A stretch of 21,205 nucleotides of DNA. It comes from DASZHJ01 sp035604335. Lineage in GTDB: Bacteria; Pseudomonadota; Alphaproteobacteria; ATCC43930; CGMCC-115725. This document shows positions 13,212-20,631 of the stretch, one piece after another (position 1 is the stretch's first letter; every line of letters starts with the position of its first letter). The stretch lies in NCBI GenBank assembly GCA_035604335.1, contig DATNIT010000179.1, positions 1-21,205 of the forward strand, in the 5' to 3' direction. The translations under genes were made by a program, and so were the position numbers. A model generated the notes under the pieces. It saw only the letters and a list, made by a program, of their open reading frames with translations. It ran no database searches and was not told the DNA's origin.

Positions 13212-15863
13212 GCCAGGACATCGCAAGCGGCCGTCCGAAAATCCGCGAAGGCCTCACCTCCGAGGGCACACGCCGCTCCCCACCAGCCCGGGCAACTCGC
13301 GAAATACGAGAGCAAGCGGCGGTTCGACCGGACGCCGGAGCCGGGGCCGCAGGTCGGCCGCGGCGCGGGCAATAGCTTCGTCGTTCAAAAACACGCGGCT
13401 AGACGGCTGCACTACGATTTCCGGCTGGAGCTCGACGGAGTCCTGAAGAGCTGGGCGATCACGAAGGGTCCGAGCCTCGACCCCGCCGACCGACGCCTCG
13501 CGGTCCACGTGGAGGACCATCCGCTCGCTTATGGCAGCTTCGAGGGCACCATCCCGGCAGGGCAATACGGCGCCGGCACCGTGATGGTCTGGGACCAAGG
13601 AACTTGGGAGCCCATAGGCGACGGCCGCAAAGGCTACGTCGAGGGCAAGCTCAAATTCCTTCTGCACGGCCAGCACCTGAAGGGTGGCTGGACCCTCGTG
13701 CGCATGCGCGGAAGAAGCCAGGAAGAGCGGCGGGATAACTGGCTCCTGATCAAGGAGCGCGACCGGTTCGCGCTGCCCGGCAACGGCGATGCCCTCGTGC
13801 AGGACGTCGACGAGAGCGCGCTCAGCCGAAAGACGATGGAACAGCTCGAGCGCTCCGGCGGACAATGGATCAGCTCAAGGCCGGCTCGCACGAACGAGGC
13901 GGCTACGCTTCCGAAAAAGCGAGCGGCCCGAGCTCGAGCACCGATTCCTGGCGCCCGGCGTGGAGCTCTCGAGGATTTCGTTCCGCCTCAGCTCGCCACG
14001 CCCATCGCGCGCCCGCCGAACGGCGAGAACTGGCTGCACGAGATCAAGCTGGACGGCTATCGCATCTACTGCCGGCGCGACGCGCGCGGCGCCCGATTGC
14101 TGACGCGCACGGGCCAGGACTGGACCGAGCGGTTCCGACGCTTGATCGGTCCGCTCGAAGCACTGCCCGCCGACGCGTTCGCCCTCGACGGCGAAGTGGT
14201 TGTGCCCGACGAGAAGGGCCATTCGAGCTTCGGCGCGCTGCAGGAAGCGCTAAGCGCCGACGATCAAAGACGGCTCACGCTTTTCGCCTTCGATCTGCTG
14301 CACCTCGATGGCTATGACCTGCGCAATGCCGCGCTCGTCGATCGCAAACAGGCACTCCGCGAGCTCATCGAGGGCGGCAGCGGCGTGGGCTCGATCCGAT
14401 ATTCCGACCACATCGATGCGACCGGCGAGGAGGTATTCCGACGCGCATCCGAGCTGGGGCTCGAAGGCGTAGTCTCAAAGCAGAAAGATCGCCCCTACCG
14501 CTCGGGCCGGACAGCGGACTGGGTCAAATCGAAGTGCCATGCTCGGCAGGAATTCGTGATCGTAGGCTTCACCCTGCAAAAGAAGGGCGGCCCGGGCATC
14601 GGCGCGCTCGTCGTCGGCTACTTCGTGAATGACCGCCTGATATACGCGGGCCGGGTGGGCACTGGATTTACCCACGAGACCTCTTTGGACCTCAGAGCGC
14701 GGCTGGAGCCGCTCCGGGCCGCACGCGCTCTGGTGGAACAGGTCCCGCCCGAAATGCGCAGCGGCGTCTACTGGGTCAAGCCGGAGCTCGTGTGCGACGT
14801 GGAGTTTCTGTCATGGACGCGCGACAACGTGCTACGGCAGCCGTCTTTCCAAGGGCTGCGCGAAGACAAGAATCCCAGGGACGTCGTGCGCGAGCGAACT
14901 GGAGCTGTGGAGGTGCAAGACCCCGTGCGCAAGAGCGATGACCGAAAGGCGCCTCCGGCTGTGGGGCGAGATAGCATCGTCGCGGGCATCGCCATAACCC
15001 ATGCAACCCGCGTAATCTTCCCGGACACCGGTGCCACCAAGCTCGATGTCGCCCGCTATTACGAGGCGGTGGCCGACCTCATGGTGCCGCATCTGCGCGA
15101 GCGGCCGCTCAGCCTGCTGCGCTGCCCCGAGGGCGTCGCCGGAACGTGCTTCTTCCAGAAACACTTCGGCAGGACCGAGCTGCCATCGCTCTCGCGCTTG
15201 TCGGTGCAAGAGCGCAAAGGGAAGATGGACTATCTAGTGCTGCACCGCGCGAGCGACCTCGTCGAGCTCGCCCAATACGGGATCATCGAGCTGCACCCCT
15301 GGGGCTGTCGCGCGGACGATCTCGAGCGACCCGACCAGCTGATCTTCGATCTCGATCCCGACCCGAGCGTGGCGTGGGCCACGGTCGTCGACACCGCGCT
15401 CGCGCTGAGGCAGCATCTGGCGGACATGGACCTAGTCTCGTTCGCGAAGACTACCGGCGGCAAGGGCCTGCACGTCGTGGTGCCGCTGCAGCGCGAGGCG
15501 AGCTGGGACATGGTGAAAGAGTTCGCGCGCGCTTTCGCGGAGAGCGTCGTAGAAGCGGCGCCGTCCATGTTCACGGCAAACCCGCTGAAGCGGTTGCGCA
15601 AGGGCAAGATCTTCATCGACTACCTCCGCAACGACAAAGGCTCGACGGCGGTCGCCCCCTACTCCGTGCGCGCCCGGGAGGGAGCGCCGGTCTCCATGCC
15701 CATGCCTTGGGAGGAGATCACCAAGAAGCTCGCGCCCGGGCGATTCGCCTTGCGCACCGTCCCGGCACTGATCTCGAATCGAGCGGATCCCTGGCGCGAC
15801 ATGGCGAAGGTGCGCCAGCACATCACCGCGCGGGCGCGCCGCGCCGTCGGGATCAACGAGTGA
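13209..15863 (+). CDS. ligD: ATP-dependent DNA ligase D (NHEJ): phosphoesterase-ligase-polymerase fusion
   Basis: LigD carries out end processing, gap filling and sealing in bacterial non-homologous end joining with Ku. From the CTG at 13209 it has 884 residues, normal for the family. The N-terminal 3'-phosphoesterase domain shows QKHAARRLHYDFRLELDG with H62, H68 and D70, and AVHVEDHP with H100. The central ligase has the adenylated lysine K280 in EIKLDGYR, then FALDGEVVV, AFDLLHLDGYD and EGVVSKQKDRPYRSGRTADW. The C-terminal primase-type polymerase (about 599-870) has the metal-binding D714 and D716 (FDLDPDP) and KTTGGKGLHVVVPL. No ATG, GTG or TTG is in frame between the TAG at 13188 and residue 101. 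A GTG at 13509 would delete the phosphoesterase active site. No ku gene is in the window. The 3' end overlaps the convergent propeller gene. Confidence 0.93.
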   Translation: MARTSQAAVRKSAKASPPRAHAAPHQPGQLAKYESKRRFDRTPEPGPQVGRGAGNSFVVQKHAARRLHYDFRLELDGVLKSWAITKGPSLDPADRRLAVHVEDHPLAYGSFEGTIPAGQYGAGTVMVWDQGTWEPIGDGRKGYVEGKLKFLLHGQHLKGGWTLVRMRGRSQEERRDNWLLIKERDRFALPGNGDALVQDVDESALSRKTMEQLERSGGQWISSRPARTNEAATLPKKRAARARAPIPGARRGALEDFVPPQLATPIARPPNGENWLHEIKLDGYRIYCRRDARGARLLTRTGQDWTERFRRLIGPLEALPADAFALDGEVVVPDEKGHSSFGALQEALSADDQRRLTLFAFDLLHLDGYDLRNAALVDRKQALRELIEGGSGVGSIRYSDHIDATGEEVFRRASELGLEGVVSKQKDRPYRSGRTADWVKSKCHARQEFVIVGFTLQKKGGPGIGALVVGYFVNDRLIYAGRVGTGFTHETSLDLRARLEPLRAARALVEQVPPEMRSGVYWVKPELVCDVEFLSWTRDNVLRQPSFQGLREDKNPRDVVRERTGAVEVQDPVRKSDDRKAPPAVGRDSIVAGIAITHATRVIFPDTGATKLDVARYYEAVADLMVPHLRERPLSLLRCPEGVAGTCFFQKHFGRTELPSLSRLSVQERKGKMDYLVLHRASDLVELAQYGIIELHPWGCRADDLERPDQLIFDLDPDPSVAWATVVDTALALRQHLADMDLVSFAKTTGGKGLHVVVPLQREASWDMVKEFARAFAESVVEAAPSMFTANPLKRLRKGKIFIDYLRNDKGSTAVAPYSVRAREGAPVSMPMPWEEITKKLAPGRFALRTVPALISNRADPWRDMAKVRQHITARARRAVGINE

Positions 15864-16896
15864 CCGGCTGGTTCAAGTCCACGATCTCGACCCAGTTCGG
15901 ATTCTGCCCCATCGGGTATCGCTCTCGCGTCGAGAGGCTCCCGGTCTCCCGGTTGATCGCATAGAGCGTGAGGTGATGCGACTGTTGTCCGACGGCGAGC
16001 AGGAACGAACCGCTGGGATCTATGGCGAAGCCGCGCGGCTGGGTCTCGGTGGGGATATTTCCCCTAGGTGAAAGTCGGCCTGTCTCGGTATCGATCCAAA
16101 ACGCCGCAAGCGTGCTTGTCGTCCGCTCGCTCGCGTAGAGGAACCGGCCATCCGGAGTTACGTGAATATCGGCGGCCGACGGTTTCGCCAGGGATCTCGA
16201 CGGCATCGCGCTGATCGTTTGAAGTGGGCTCAACAATCCCGAAGCGCCATCGAACGCGTAGACATTGACCGTCGCATCGAGCTCGTTCAGCAGATAGAGC
16301 CAACGGCGATTGGGATGAAACACGAAATGACGCGGACCCGCTCCGCGCGCCGTGCCGACCTCCGCGGGAGAATTCGGCGAGATCCTTCCGGCCGCCGCGT
16401 CGAACTTCTGCTGCATGACGATGTCCCCGCCGAGGCAGCTCGCGAAGAGAAAGCGATTGCACGGGTCCGTCATGATGGCGTGGGCATGCGGGCGGGTGGC
16501 CAGGATCTGGATCGGCTGGGATTGGACGAGCCCGTCGGGGCCGATGGCGTGGATGGCAAGCGACGAGCCCTGATAGGATGCGCTCAGCAGAAAGCGGCCC
16601 GTCTTGTCGATCGTAATGTAGCACATCTGGTCGGGCAGACCGGTCGAAGAGAGATAGCCGAGCCGACCGCTTGCGCCATCGATGGCGAAACAGGCGACCG
16701 AGAACGGCTCGGAACGCAGCGAGGCATACAGAAACCGGCGGTTCGGCGCGACGGCGAGCGGCATCACGGTTCCCATCACCGGTACGCGCTCCACCACGGC
16801 GAGAGCCCCAGTATCGCCATCCATGCGAAGGACGATGATCTCGCGGCTGTCGGCGTTGGCGACGTAGACGATCGCCCGAGGCGGGCGTGGCGACAT
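15853..16896 (-). CDS. Lactonase-family beta-propeller protein (6-phosphogluconolactonase YbhE-like)
   Basis: The 347-residue protein is built from repeated blades of the form (Y/F)(V/L)Y(V/A)A...DxxTGxL: IVYVANADSREIIVLRMDGD, then TGALAVVE, PNRRFLYASLR, KTGRFLLSASYQ, PNRRWLYLLNELDATVNVYA, PDGRFLYASERTTSTLAAFW and PSGSFLLAVGQQSHHLTLYA. This is the seven-bladed lactonase family that includes E. coli Pgl (YbhE). A conserved GPRHFVFHPN is present. No signal peptide is seen, so it is probably cytoplasmic. The substrate may be 6-phosphogluconolactone or another sugar or muconate lactone. ATG 16896 has GGGAG 6 bases upstream. Its 3' end overlaps the 3' end of ligD by 11 bases, and it is divergent from the cytochrome c gene. 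Confidence 0.88.
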   Translation of the reverse strand: MSPRPPRAIVYVANADSREIIVLRMDGDTGALAVVERVPVMGTVMPLAVAPNRRFLYASLRSEPFSVACFAIDGASGRLGYLSSTGLPDQMCYITIDKTGRFLLSASYQGSSLAIHAIGPDGLVQSQPIQILATRPHAHAIMTDPCNRFLFASCLGGDIVMQQKFDAAAGRISPNSPAEVGTARGAGPRHFVFHPNRRWLYLLNELDATVNVYAFDGASGLLSPLQTISAMPSRSLAKPSAADIHVTPDGRFLYASERTTSTLAAFWIDTETGRLSPRGNIPTETQPRGFAIDPSGSFLLAVGQQSHHLTLYAINRETGSLSTRERYPMGQNPNWVEIVDLNQPVTR

Positions 16897-17028
16897 TCCG
16901 ATCTCCCGTTGATCCCAAGCGCGGCGGCAGACGCGATGATAACCCTAACGAGCTTGCGCTAGACGCGAATTCGCATTACGCCGGTCGAAGCGTTCGGGAC
17001 ACAGCCTGCGCCGTGGAGGATTGCACGC
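16897..17028. promoter_or_regulatory. Divergent promoter region of the lactonase and cytochrome c genes
   Basis: These 132 bases separate two divergent starts. A perfect 10-base palindrome GCGAATTCGC (16965-16974) lies near the middle and could be an operator, although such a short palindrome may be chance. No FNR/FixK-type box and no clear -35/-10 pair was found. Confidence 0.35.
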
Positions 17029-17373
17029 ATGAATTATATGAGGCTCGCGCGGTTGACTGCCTTCGGCTTTATCATCGCAGTCTCGGTCACCACGGCGAGC
17101 GCGCAGGACGCCCCAACCGTCGGAGACCCGCAAACCGGCCGTGACTACGCCTTACGGAATTGCACAAGCTGCCACATGGTCTCGCCGCGGCAGTCACCGC
17201 CCGTGCGCGTCGCGCCCAGTTTTCAGGCGATCGCAAACATGCGCAGCACGACGGAGATGTCGCTGCACGCTTTCCTATCCACGCCGCACCCAAAGATGCC
17301 CAACTTCATCGTGCCACCGAGCGACGCGCAGGACGTAACCGCCTACATACTGAGCCTTCGCAAGCGGCCCTGA
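17029..17373 (+). CDS. Small periplasmic class I cytochrome c
   Basis: The 114-residue protein has a signal peptide (MNYMRLARLTAFGFIIAVSV, cleavage likely after TTASA near residue 25) and a mature domain of about 90 residues. It carries one heme-binding CXXCH (C45-T-S-C-H49) and a distal methionine candidate in HPKMPNFIVPPSDAQDVTAY, the typical end of class I monoheme cytochromes. The last helix is YILSLRKR. It would carry electrons in the periplasm, but the partner dehydrogenase or oxidase is not evident here. The ATG at 17029 has GGAGG 9 bases upstream. Its 3' end is only 12 bases from the convergent usp gene. Confidence 0.92.
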   Translation: MNYMRLARLTAFGFIIAVSVTTASAQDAPTVGDPQTGRDYALRNCTSCHMVSPRQSPPVRVAPSFQAIANMRSTTEMSLHAFLSTPHPKMPNFIVPPSDAQDVTAYILSLRKRP

Positions 17374-17385
17374 GCGGCCCGCCAC

Positions 17386-17829
17386 CTATCGGACGACGGT
17401 CAACGGGCAAGGTGCCGTGCCCAACAGTTTGAAAGCGACGCTCCCGAGGACGGCGCCGGCTAGACGGCCGTGACCGGCATTCCCGACGACGATCAGCTCG
17501 GCTCGCTTTTCCCGGGCATACTCGGCGATCTGCGCGGCGGGATTTCCGGTCCGCCACTCCTTGACGACGCGCACGCCCTCGTAAGCCGCCGCGCGCTCGT
17601 GGGCAACGATCAATATCTCGGTGGCCCGCGTCTCCGACAAGTCGCCCCAGACCGACGCTAGATGCTCGGCGCGGGCGAATTCCTGTAGCGCGCGATCTCC
17701 GACATACGCCTTCTCGACGACCGTGATAATGGCGAGCTCGGCATTCGTTTGAGCCGCGAGATTCGCCGCGAAATCGACGGCCTTGAGCGCAGTTTTGGAC
17801 CCGTCGACAGCGACCAGGATTCGTTCCAC
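17386..17829 (-). CDS. Universal stress protein (UspA family)
   Basis: The 147-residue protein is a single Usp domain: MERILVAVDGSKTALKAVDF at the N-terminus, an alpha/beta core, and the ATP-binding signature near the C-terminus, VVGNAGHGRLAGAVLGSVAF, matching G-2x-G-9x-G(S/T). It is therefore expected to bind ATP. The start is a GTG at 17829 with GGAGG 5 bases upstream. It lies 45 bases downstream of the BON-domain gene on the same strand, with no obvious terminator between, so the pair is probably one operon. In rhizobia and photosynthetic alphaproteobacteria such genes are often induced at low oxygen through FixK/FNR-type regulators, which fits the box upstream of the pair. Confidence 0.93.
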   Translation of the reverse strand: MERILVAVDGSKTALKAVDFAANLAAQTNAELAIITVVEKAYVGDRALQEFARAEHLASVWGDLSETRATEILIVAHERAAAYEGVRVVKEWRTGNPAAQIAEYAREKRAELIVVGNAGHGRLAGAVLGSVAFKLLGTAPCPLTVVR

Positions 17830-17874
17830 GGCTGCCTCCCTCTGGATGAAATGGACCCCTCGACGGTTCCGCCC

Positions 17875-18540
17875 TCAGAGGCGGCCGATCTGGATCTTGT
17901 TTTCGACCGCGATGACGCCGGGGGCCGCCCAAGCAGCGCTTTCCGCCGTCTGACGCTCGATCCAGGCGCTTACGGTTCCCGTGAGGATCGCTTTGCCGTC
18001 CTTGACCGAGACGGAGATATGGCTTGCCTCGAGATCCGCAGAACGCTCGAGCGCCTTTCGAATCCGGTCCTGGACATCCGCGGACTGCGGCGTCGGCTTG
18101 ACCCTTATGGTGTTCACGACGTCCTTGACACCCGTCAACTTCCACACGTCTGCCTCGGCTTCGTCGCGCTGATACTTCCAGTCGACGTGTCCGGCCAGCG
18201 TCACGACGCCATGCTCGACCGTGATGGCGATGCGCTTCGGCGGCACGATGGCGTCCCACTCGAGCATCTTCACCGCTCGCGCGGCGATCTCATCGTCCGA
18301 GGCCTTTTTCGCCGCCGGCAACTCCACGTCGATCTCCTGCGCTAGGGCCTTGACGCCCTTGACGCGGCGGGCGGCGCGTTCGGCGGCGAGTTTCTCTCCG
18401 AAGCTGGCGACGTGCCCCATGAGCGTGACGACGCCATCGCGGGCGCTGACGCCGATGTGCGCCGCGTCGACGGCAGGATCCCAATCCAGCTCCTCGACCA
18501 CATCGCACTGTAGCTTGAGATCGTCGCTGCTTCGTGACAT
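17875..18540 (-). CDS. Triple BON-domain protein
   Basis: The 221-residue protein contains three BON repeats in a row, at about 9-75, 85-152 and 155-221. Each has the pattern I/V-x-V-x-D/H-G-x-x-x-L-x-G-x-V: IGVSARDGVVTLMGHVASFG, IAITVEHGVVTLAGHVDWKY and ISVSVKDGKAILTGTVSAWI. Each ends with a VxxVxNxI-type strand such as VKDVVNTIRVKP. BON domains bind phospholipids or peptidoglycan-associated surfaces. No signal peptide is seen, so this one is probably cytoplasmic, like other soluble triple-BON proteins next to usp genes. The ATG at 18540 has GGAGGG 4 bases upstream; a longer frame reaching 18687 was rejected because it runs through the FNR-type box. It is the first gene of the BON-usp operon. 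Confidence 0.9.
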   Translation of the reverse strand: MSRSSDDLKLQCDVVEELDWDPAVDAAHIGVSARDGVVTLMGHVASFGEKLAAERAARRVKGVKALAQEIDVELPAAKKASDDEIAARAVKMLEWDAIVPPKRIAITVEHGVVTLAGHVDWKYQRDEAEADVWKLTGVKDVVNTIRVKPTPQSADVQDRIRKALERSADLEASHISVSVKDGKAILTGTVSAWIERQTAESAAWAAPGVIAVENKIQIGRL

Positions 18541-18607
18541 CGGACCCTCCACGGTCGCCGGGTTCTCGCCCGGTGGCACATAGTCCGACGCGAGCCCGTG
18601 GCCCGCC

Positions 18608-18621
18608 TTGATTTGGGTCAA
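18608..18621. promoter_or_regulatory. FNR/FixK-type box upstream of the BON-usp operon
   Basis: TTGAT-TTGG-GTCAA matches the FNR/FixK consensus TTGAY-N4-RTCAA. It is centred 74 bases upstream of the BON start. At the classical -41.5 position the transcript would begin near 18573, giving a leader of about 33 bases that includes the ribosome binding site. The minus strand reads GACTAT over 18585-18580, a poor -10 that would need an activator. Confidence 0.75.
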
Positions 18622-18634
18622 GCACGGTCCCCGG

Positions 18635-18657
18635 ACGCTTGGGACCCAAACAAGCGT
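18635..18657. terminator. Possible terminator hairpin downstream of phaC
   Basis: ACGCTTG (18635-18641) and CAAGCGT (18651-18657) form exact arms around a 9-base loop, 67 bases past the phaC stop. There is no T-tract on the minus strand. A second dyad, TTTGGGTC (18612-18619) with GACCCAAA (18643-18650), overlaps it and would give an alternative fold. Confidence 0.35.
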
Positions 18658-18723
18658 TACATGGCGGGTTATCCCGTCAATTCTCAACCAAAGGACGCCG
18701 GAACAGCCTCAGCTCGGCAGGAG

Positions 18724-20529
18724 TCAGGAATCCAGCACGTAGCGTCCGGGAGCGGCGGCGAGTGCGGGATAGCCTTTTTCGGGAGCGCCCATGGGTGGCG
18801 GTGCCGCCGCGGCGGAGGAATGCTCGCCGAGCCAAGCCACCCAAGCCGGCCACCACGAGCCCTCGCTCGCGGGCGTGGCCGCGGCCCAGGTCTCGGGGTC
18901 GACGTACCGGCCGCCCGCGGACCGATGGGCAATCTGATAGGTGCGGCCGGCATGCCCGGGCTCGCTGACGATGCCGGCGTTGTGGCCGCCCGCAGTGAGC
19001 ACGAAACTCACCGGCGACTCCGTCAGCAGATGAATCTTGTAGACCGACGGCCAGGGTGCCACATGATCCGCGCGGGTGGCGACCGTGAAGATCGGCACAC
19101 GGATGTCCGTGAGCGCGATGGGACGGCCTTCCACGCGGTACTGCCCCTCCGCGAGCTCGTTCTCGATGAAGAGATGGCGCAAATACTCCGAGTGCATGCG
19201 GTAGGGCATGCGTGTCGCGTCCGCGTTCCACGCCATCAGGTCGTTCATGGGCATCCGCTCGCCCTTGAGATACTGGCGGACGCCTTGCGACCAGATCAGA
19301 TCGTTCGACCGCAGCAGTTGGAAGGCGCCGGACATTTGCCGCGTATCCAGATACCCCTGCTCCCACATGATGTCCTCGAGGTAGGCGACCTGGCTGTTGC
19401 CGAGGAACAGCGTGAGCTCGCCCGCCTCCGTAAAATCCGTCTCCGCCGCGAACAGCGTGACTGTCTTCAGTCGCTCGTCGCCGTCGCGCGCCATCGCCGC
19501 AGCGGCGATCGTGAGCAAGGTGCCGCCGAGGCAGTAGCCGCAGGCATGGATCGGTTGATCGGGGCAAATGGCGCCGACGGCCCTCAGCGCGGCGCCGATT
19601 CCCAGACCGCGATAGTCCTCCAGCCCGAGGTCGCGTTGCTCGGGCGTTGGATTGCGCCAGGAAATCATGAAGACCGTGAAGCCCTTGGCGACGAGGTGGC
19701 GGACGAGCGAGTTCTCGCGCGAGAGGTCGAGGATGTAATATTTCATGATCCAGGCCGGCACGAAGAGCACCGGCTCGGGACGGACGGTCGGCGTGCTCGG
19801 CGAATATTGGATGAGCTCGATCAGATCGTTGCGGTAGACGACCTTGCCCGGAGTGACCGCGACATCCCGCCCGACCTGGAAAGCCTCCGTCCCGATCGGC
19901 TTGCGGCCGGCAATGGCGCGCTCCCAATCCTCCACGAAATACTGCGCCCCCCGCAGGAAGTTCTGCCCGCCCTCGGCGAGGGTCTGGCGCAGCACCTCCG
20001 GGTTGGTGAGGGGAGAATTGGATGGCGCGAAAATATCGAGGATCTGTCGAATGGTGAAACCGACGATGCGCTCATGCCTCGGCGCCGCGCCGCGGACCCC
20101 TGTCGCGGCGTTATGCCACCATTGCTGCTGCAGCAGAAACGCTTGGTAGATCGCGGAGAAGGGCGGTTGCCGCCACGCGCTGTCGAGAAAACGCTTATCC
20201 TGCGGCAAGGGCTCGATGCAGGGCGGGTAATCGGGGTTGCCTGCCGCCCGCGACAAGTAGATGGCGAGACGCACCCATTTCCGGATCGCTTTCTCGACCA
20301 AGGCGGCCTGCTTGCCCGGCGAATTGGCGAGGTGCACGCCCCAATCGAAGAACGCGGCCATCAGCCCGGCCGGCGATATCGAAAACGTGAAGCGGCCTTG
20401 CCAGGCATGCATCAGCCGGTCGACGACATCCGCGCGTATGACGTCGGCCGCGGCCTCATCCGCGATTGGCGCGGGATCCGCAGTGGGAATGTCGGCGCTC
20501 GGCCGCGCCGAGGCGATGTCATTAGGCAT
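18724..20529 (-). CDS. phaC: Class I poly(3-hydroxyalkanoate) synthase
   Basis: PhaC polymerises (R)-3-hydroxyacyl-CoA into storage polyester at the granule surface. The 601-residue length matches class I enzymes, which act without PhaE or PhaR subunits. The N-terminal domain has ISPAGLMAAFFDWGVHLANS and the family block NPEVLRQTLAEGGQNFLRGA. The alpha/beta-hydrolase core carries the lipase-like box CGYCLGGTL with nucleophile C333, D488 in TRADHVAPW and H516 in AGGHNAGIV. VLFVPAWIMKYYILDLSREN and WEQGYLDTRQMSGAFQLLRS are further signatures. No Shine-Dalgarno precedes the ATG at 20529, unlike nearly all neighbours, and the upstream FNR-type box is placed so that transcription may start at the ATG itself. 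No phaA, phaB, phaZ or phasin gene is in the window. Confidence 0.96.
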   Translation of the reverse strand: MPNDIASARPSADIPTADPAPIADEAAADVIRADVVDRLMHAWQGRFTFSISPAGLMAAFFDWGVHLANSPGKQAALVEKAIRKWVRLAIYLSRAAGNPDYPPCIEPLPQDKRFLDSAWRQPPFSAIYQAFLLQQQWWHNAATGVRGAAPRHERIVGFTIRQILDIFAPSNSPLTNPEVLRQTLAEGGQNFLRGAQYFVEDWERAIAGRKPIGTEAFQVGRDVAVTPGKVVYRNDLIELIQYSPSTPTVRPEPVLFVPAWIMKYYILDLSRENSLVRHLVAKGFTVFMISWRNPTPEQRDLGLEDYRGLGIGAALRAVGAICPDQPIHACGYCLGGTLLTIAAAAMARDGDERLKTVTLFAAETDFTEAGELTLFLGNSQVAYLEDIMWEQGYLDTRQMSGAFQLLRSNDLIWSQGVRQYLKGERMPMNDLMAWNADATRMPYRMHSEYLRHLFIENELAEGQYRVEGRPIALTDIRVPIFTVATRADHVAPWPSVYKIHLLTESPVSFVLTAGGHNAGIVSEPGHAGRTYQIAHRSAGGRYVDPETWAAATPASEGSWWPAWVAWLGEHSSAAAAPPPMGAPEKGYPALAAAPGRYVLDS

Positions 20530-20534
20530 GGTTT

Positions 20535-20540
20535 ATATTA
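20535..20540 (-). promoter_or_regulatory. Putative -10 element of phaC
   Basis: The minus strand reads TAATAT here, keeping the T1, A2 and T6 positions of TATAAT. It lies 6 to 11 bases before the phaC ATG, placing the likely transcription start at or next to that ATG. Confidence 0.45.
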
Positions 20541-20563
20541 ATCGCAGCTACCGTCTCGAACTC

Positions 20564-20577
20564 TTGATTTGAATCAA
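20564..20577. promoter_or_regulatory. Perfect FNR/FixK box between phaC and the CBS-domain gene
   Basis: TTGAT-TTGA-ATCAA is an exact match to the FNR/FixK/Anr consensus TTGAT-N4-ATCAA. Its centre (20570.5) lies 41.5 bases before the A of the phaC ATG on one side. On the other it lies 41 to 42 bases before about 20612, just downstream of a -10-like TTATGG (20601-20606) ahead of the CBS gene. One symmetrical site could therefore drive both genes in class II geometry. Confidence 0.85.
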
Positions 20578-20631
20578 TAAGGCCGACGGCGAGCCTGCCA
20601 TTATGGTTATAGGCTCTTATCGGTGACAACC

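Noticed and set aside
13151..13375. Short plus-strand frame with an ATG near the ligD start as an alternative beginning for LigD
   Set aside because: It is in a different frame from the phosphoesterase domain and would need a frameshift; the CTG with an ideal ribosome binding site explains the data without one.
16911..16924. CGTTGATCCCAAGC considered as a third FNR-type box before the cytochrome c gene
   Set aside because: The left half TTGAT is present, but the right half needed after four bases (RTCAA) is absent.
18598..20541. A 647-codon plus-strand open frame opposite phaC
   Set aside because: Mirror of phaC; the composition follows codon positions of the real gene and no family pattern is present.
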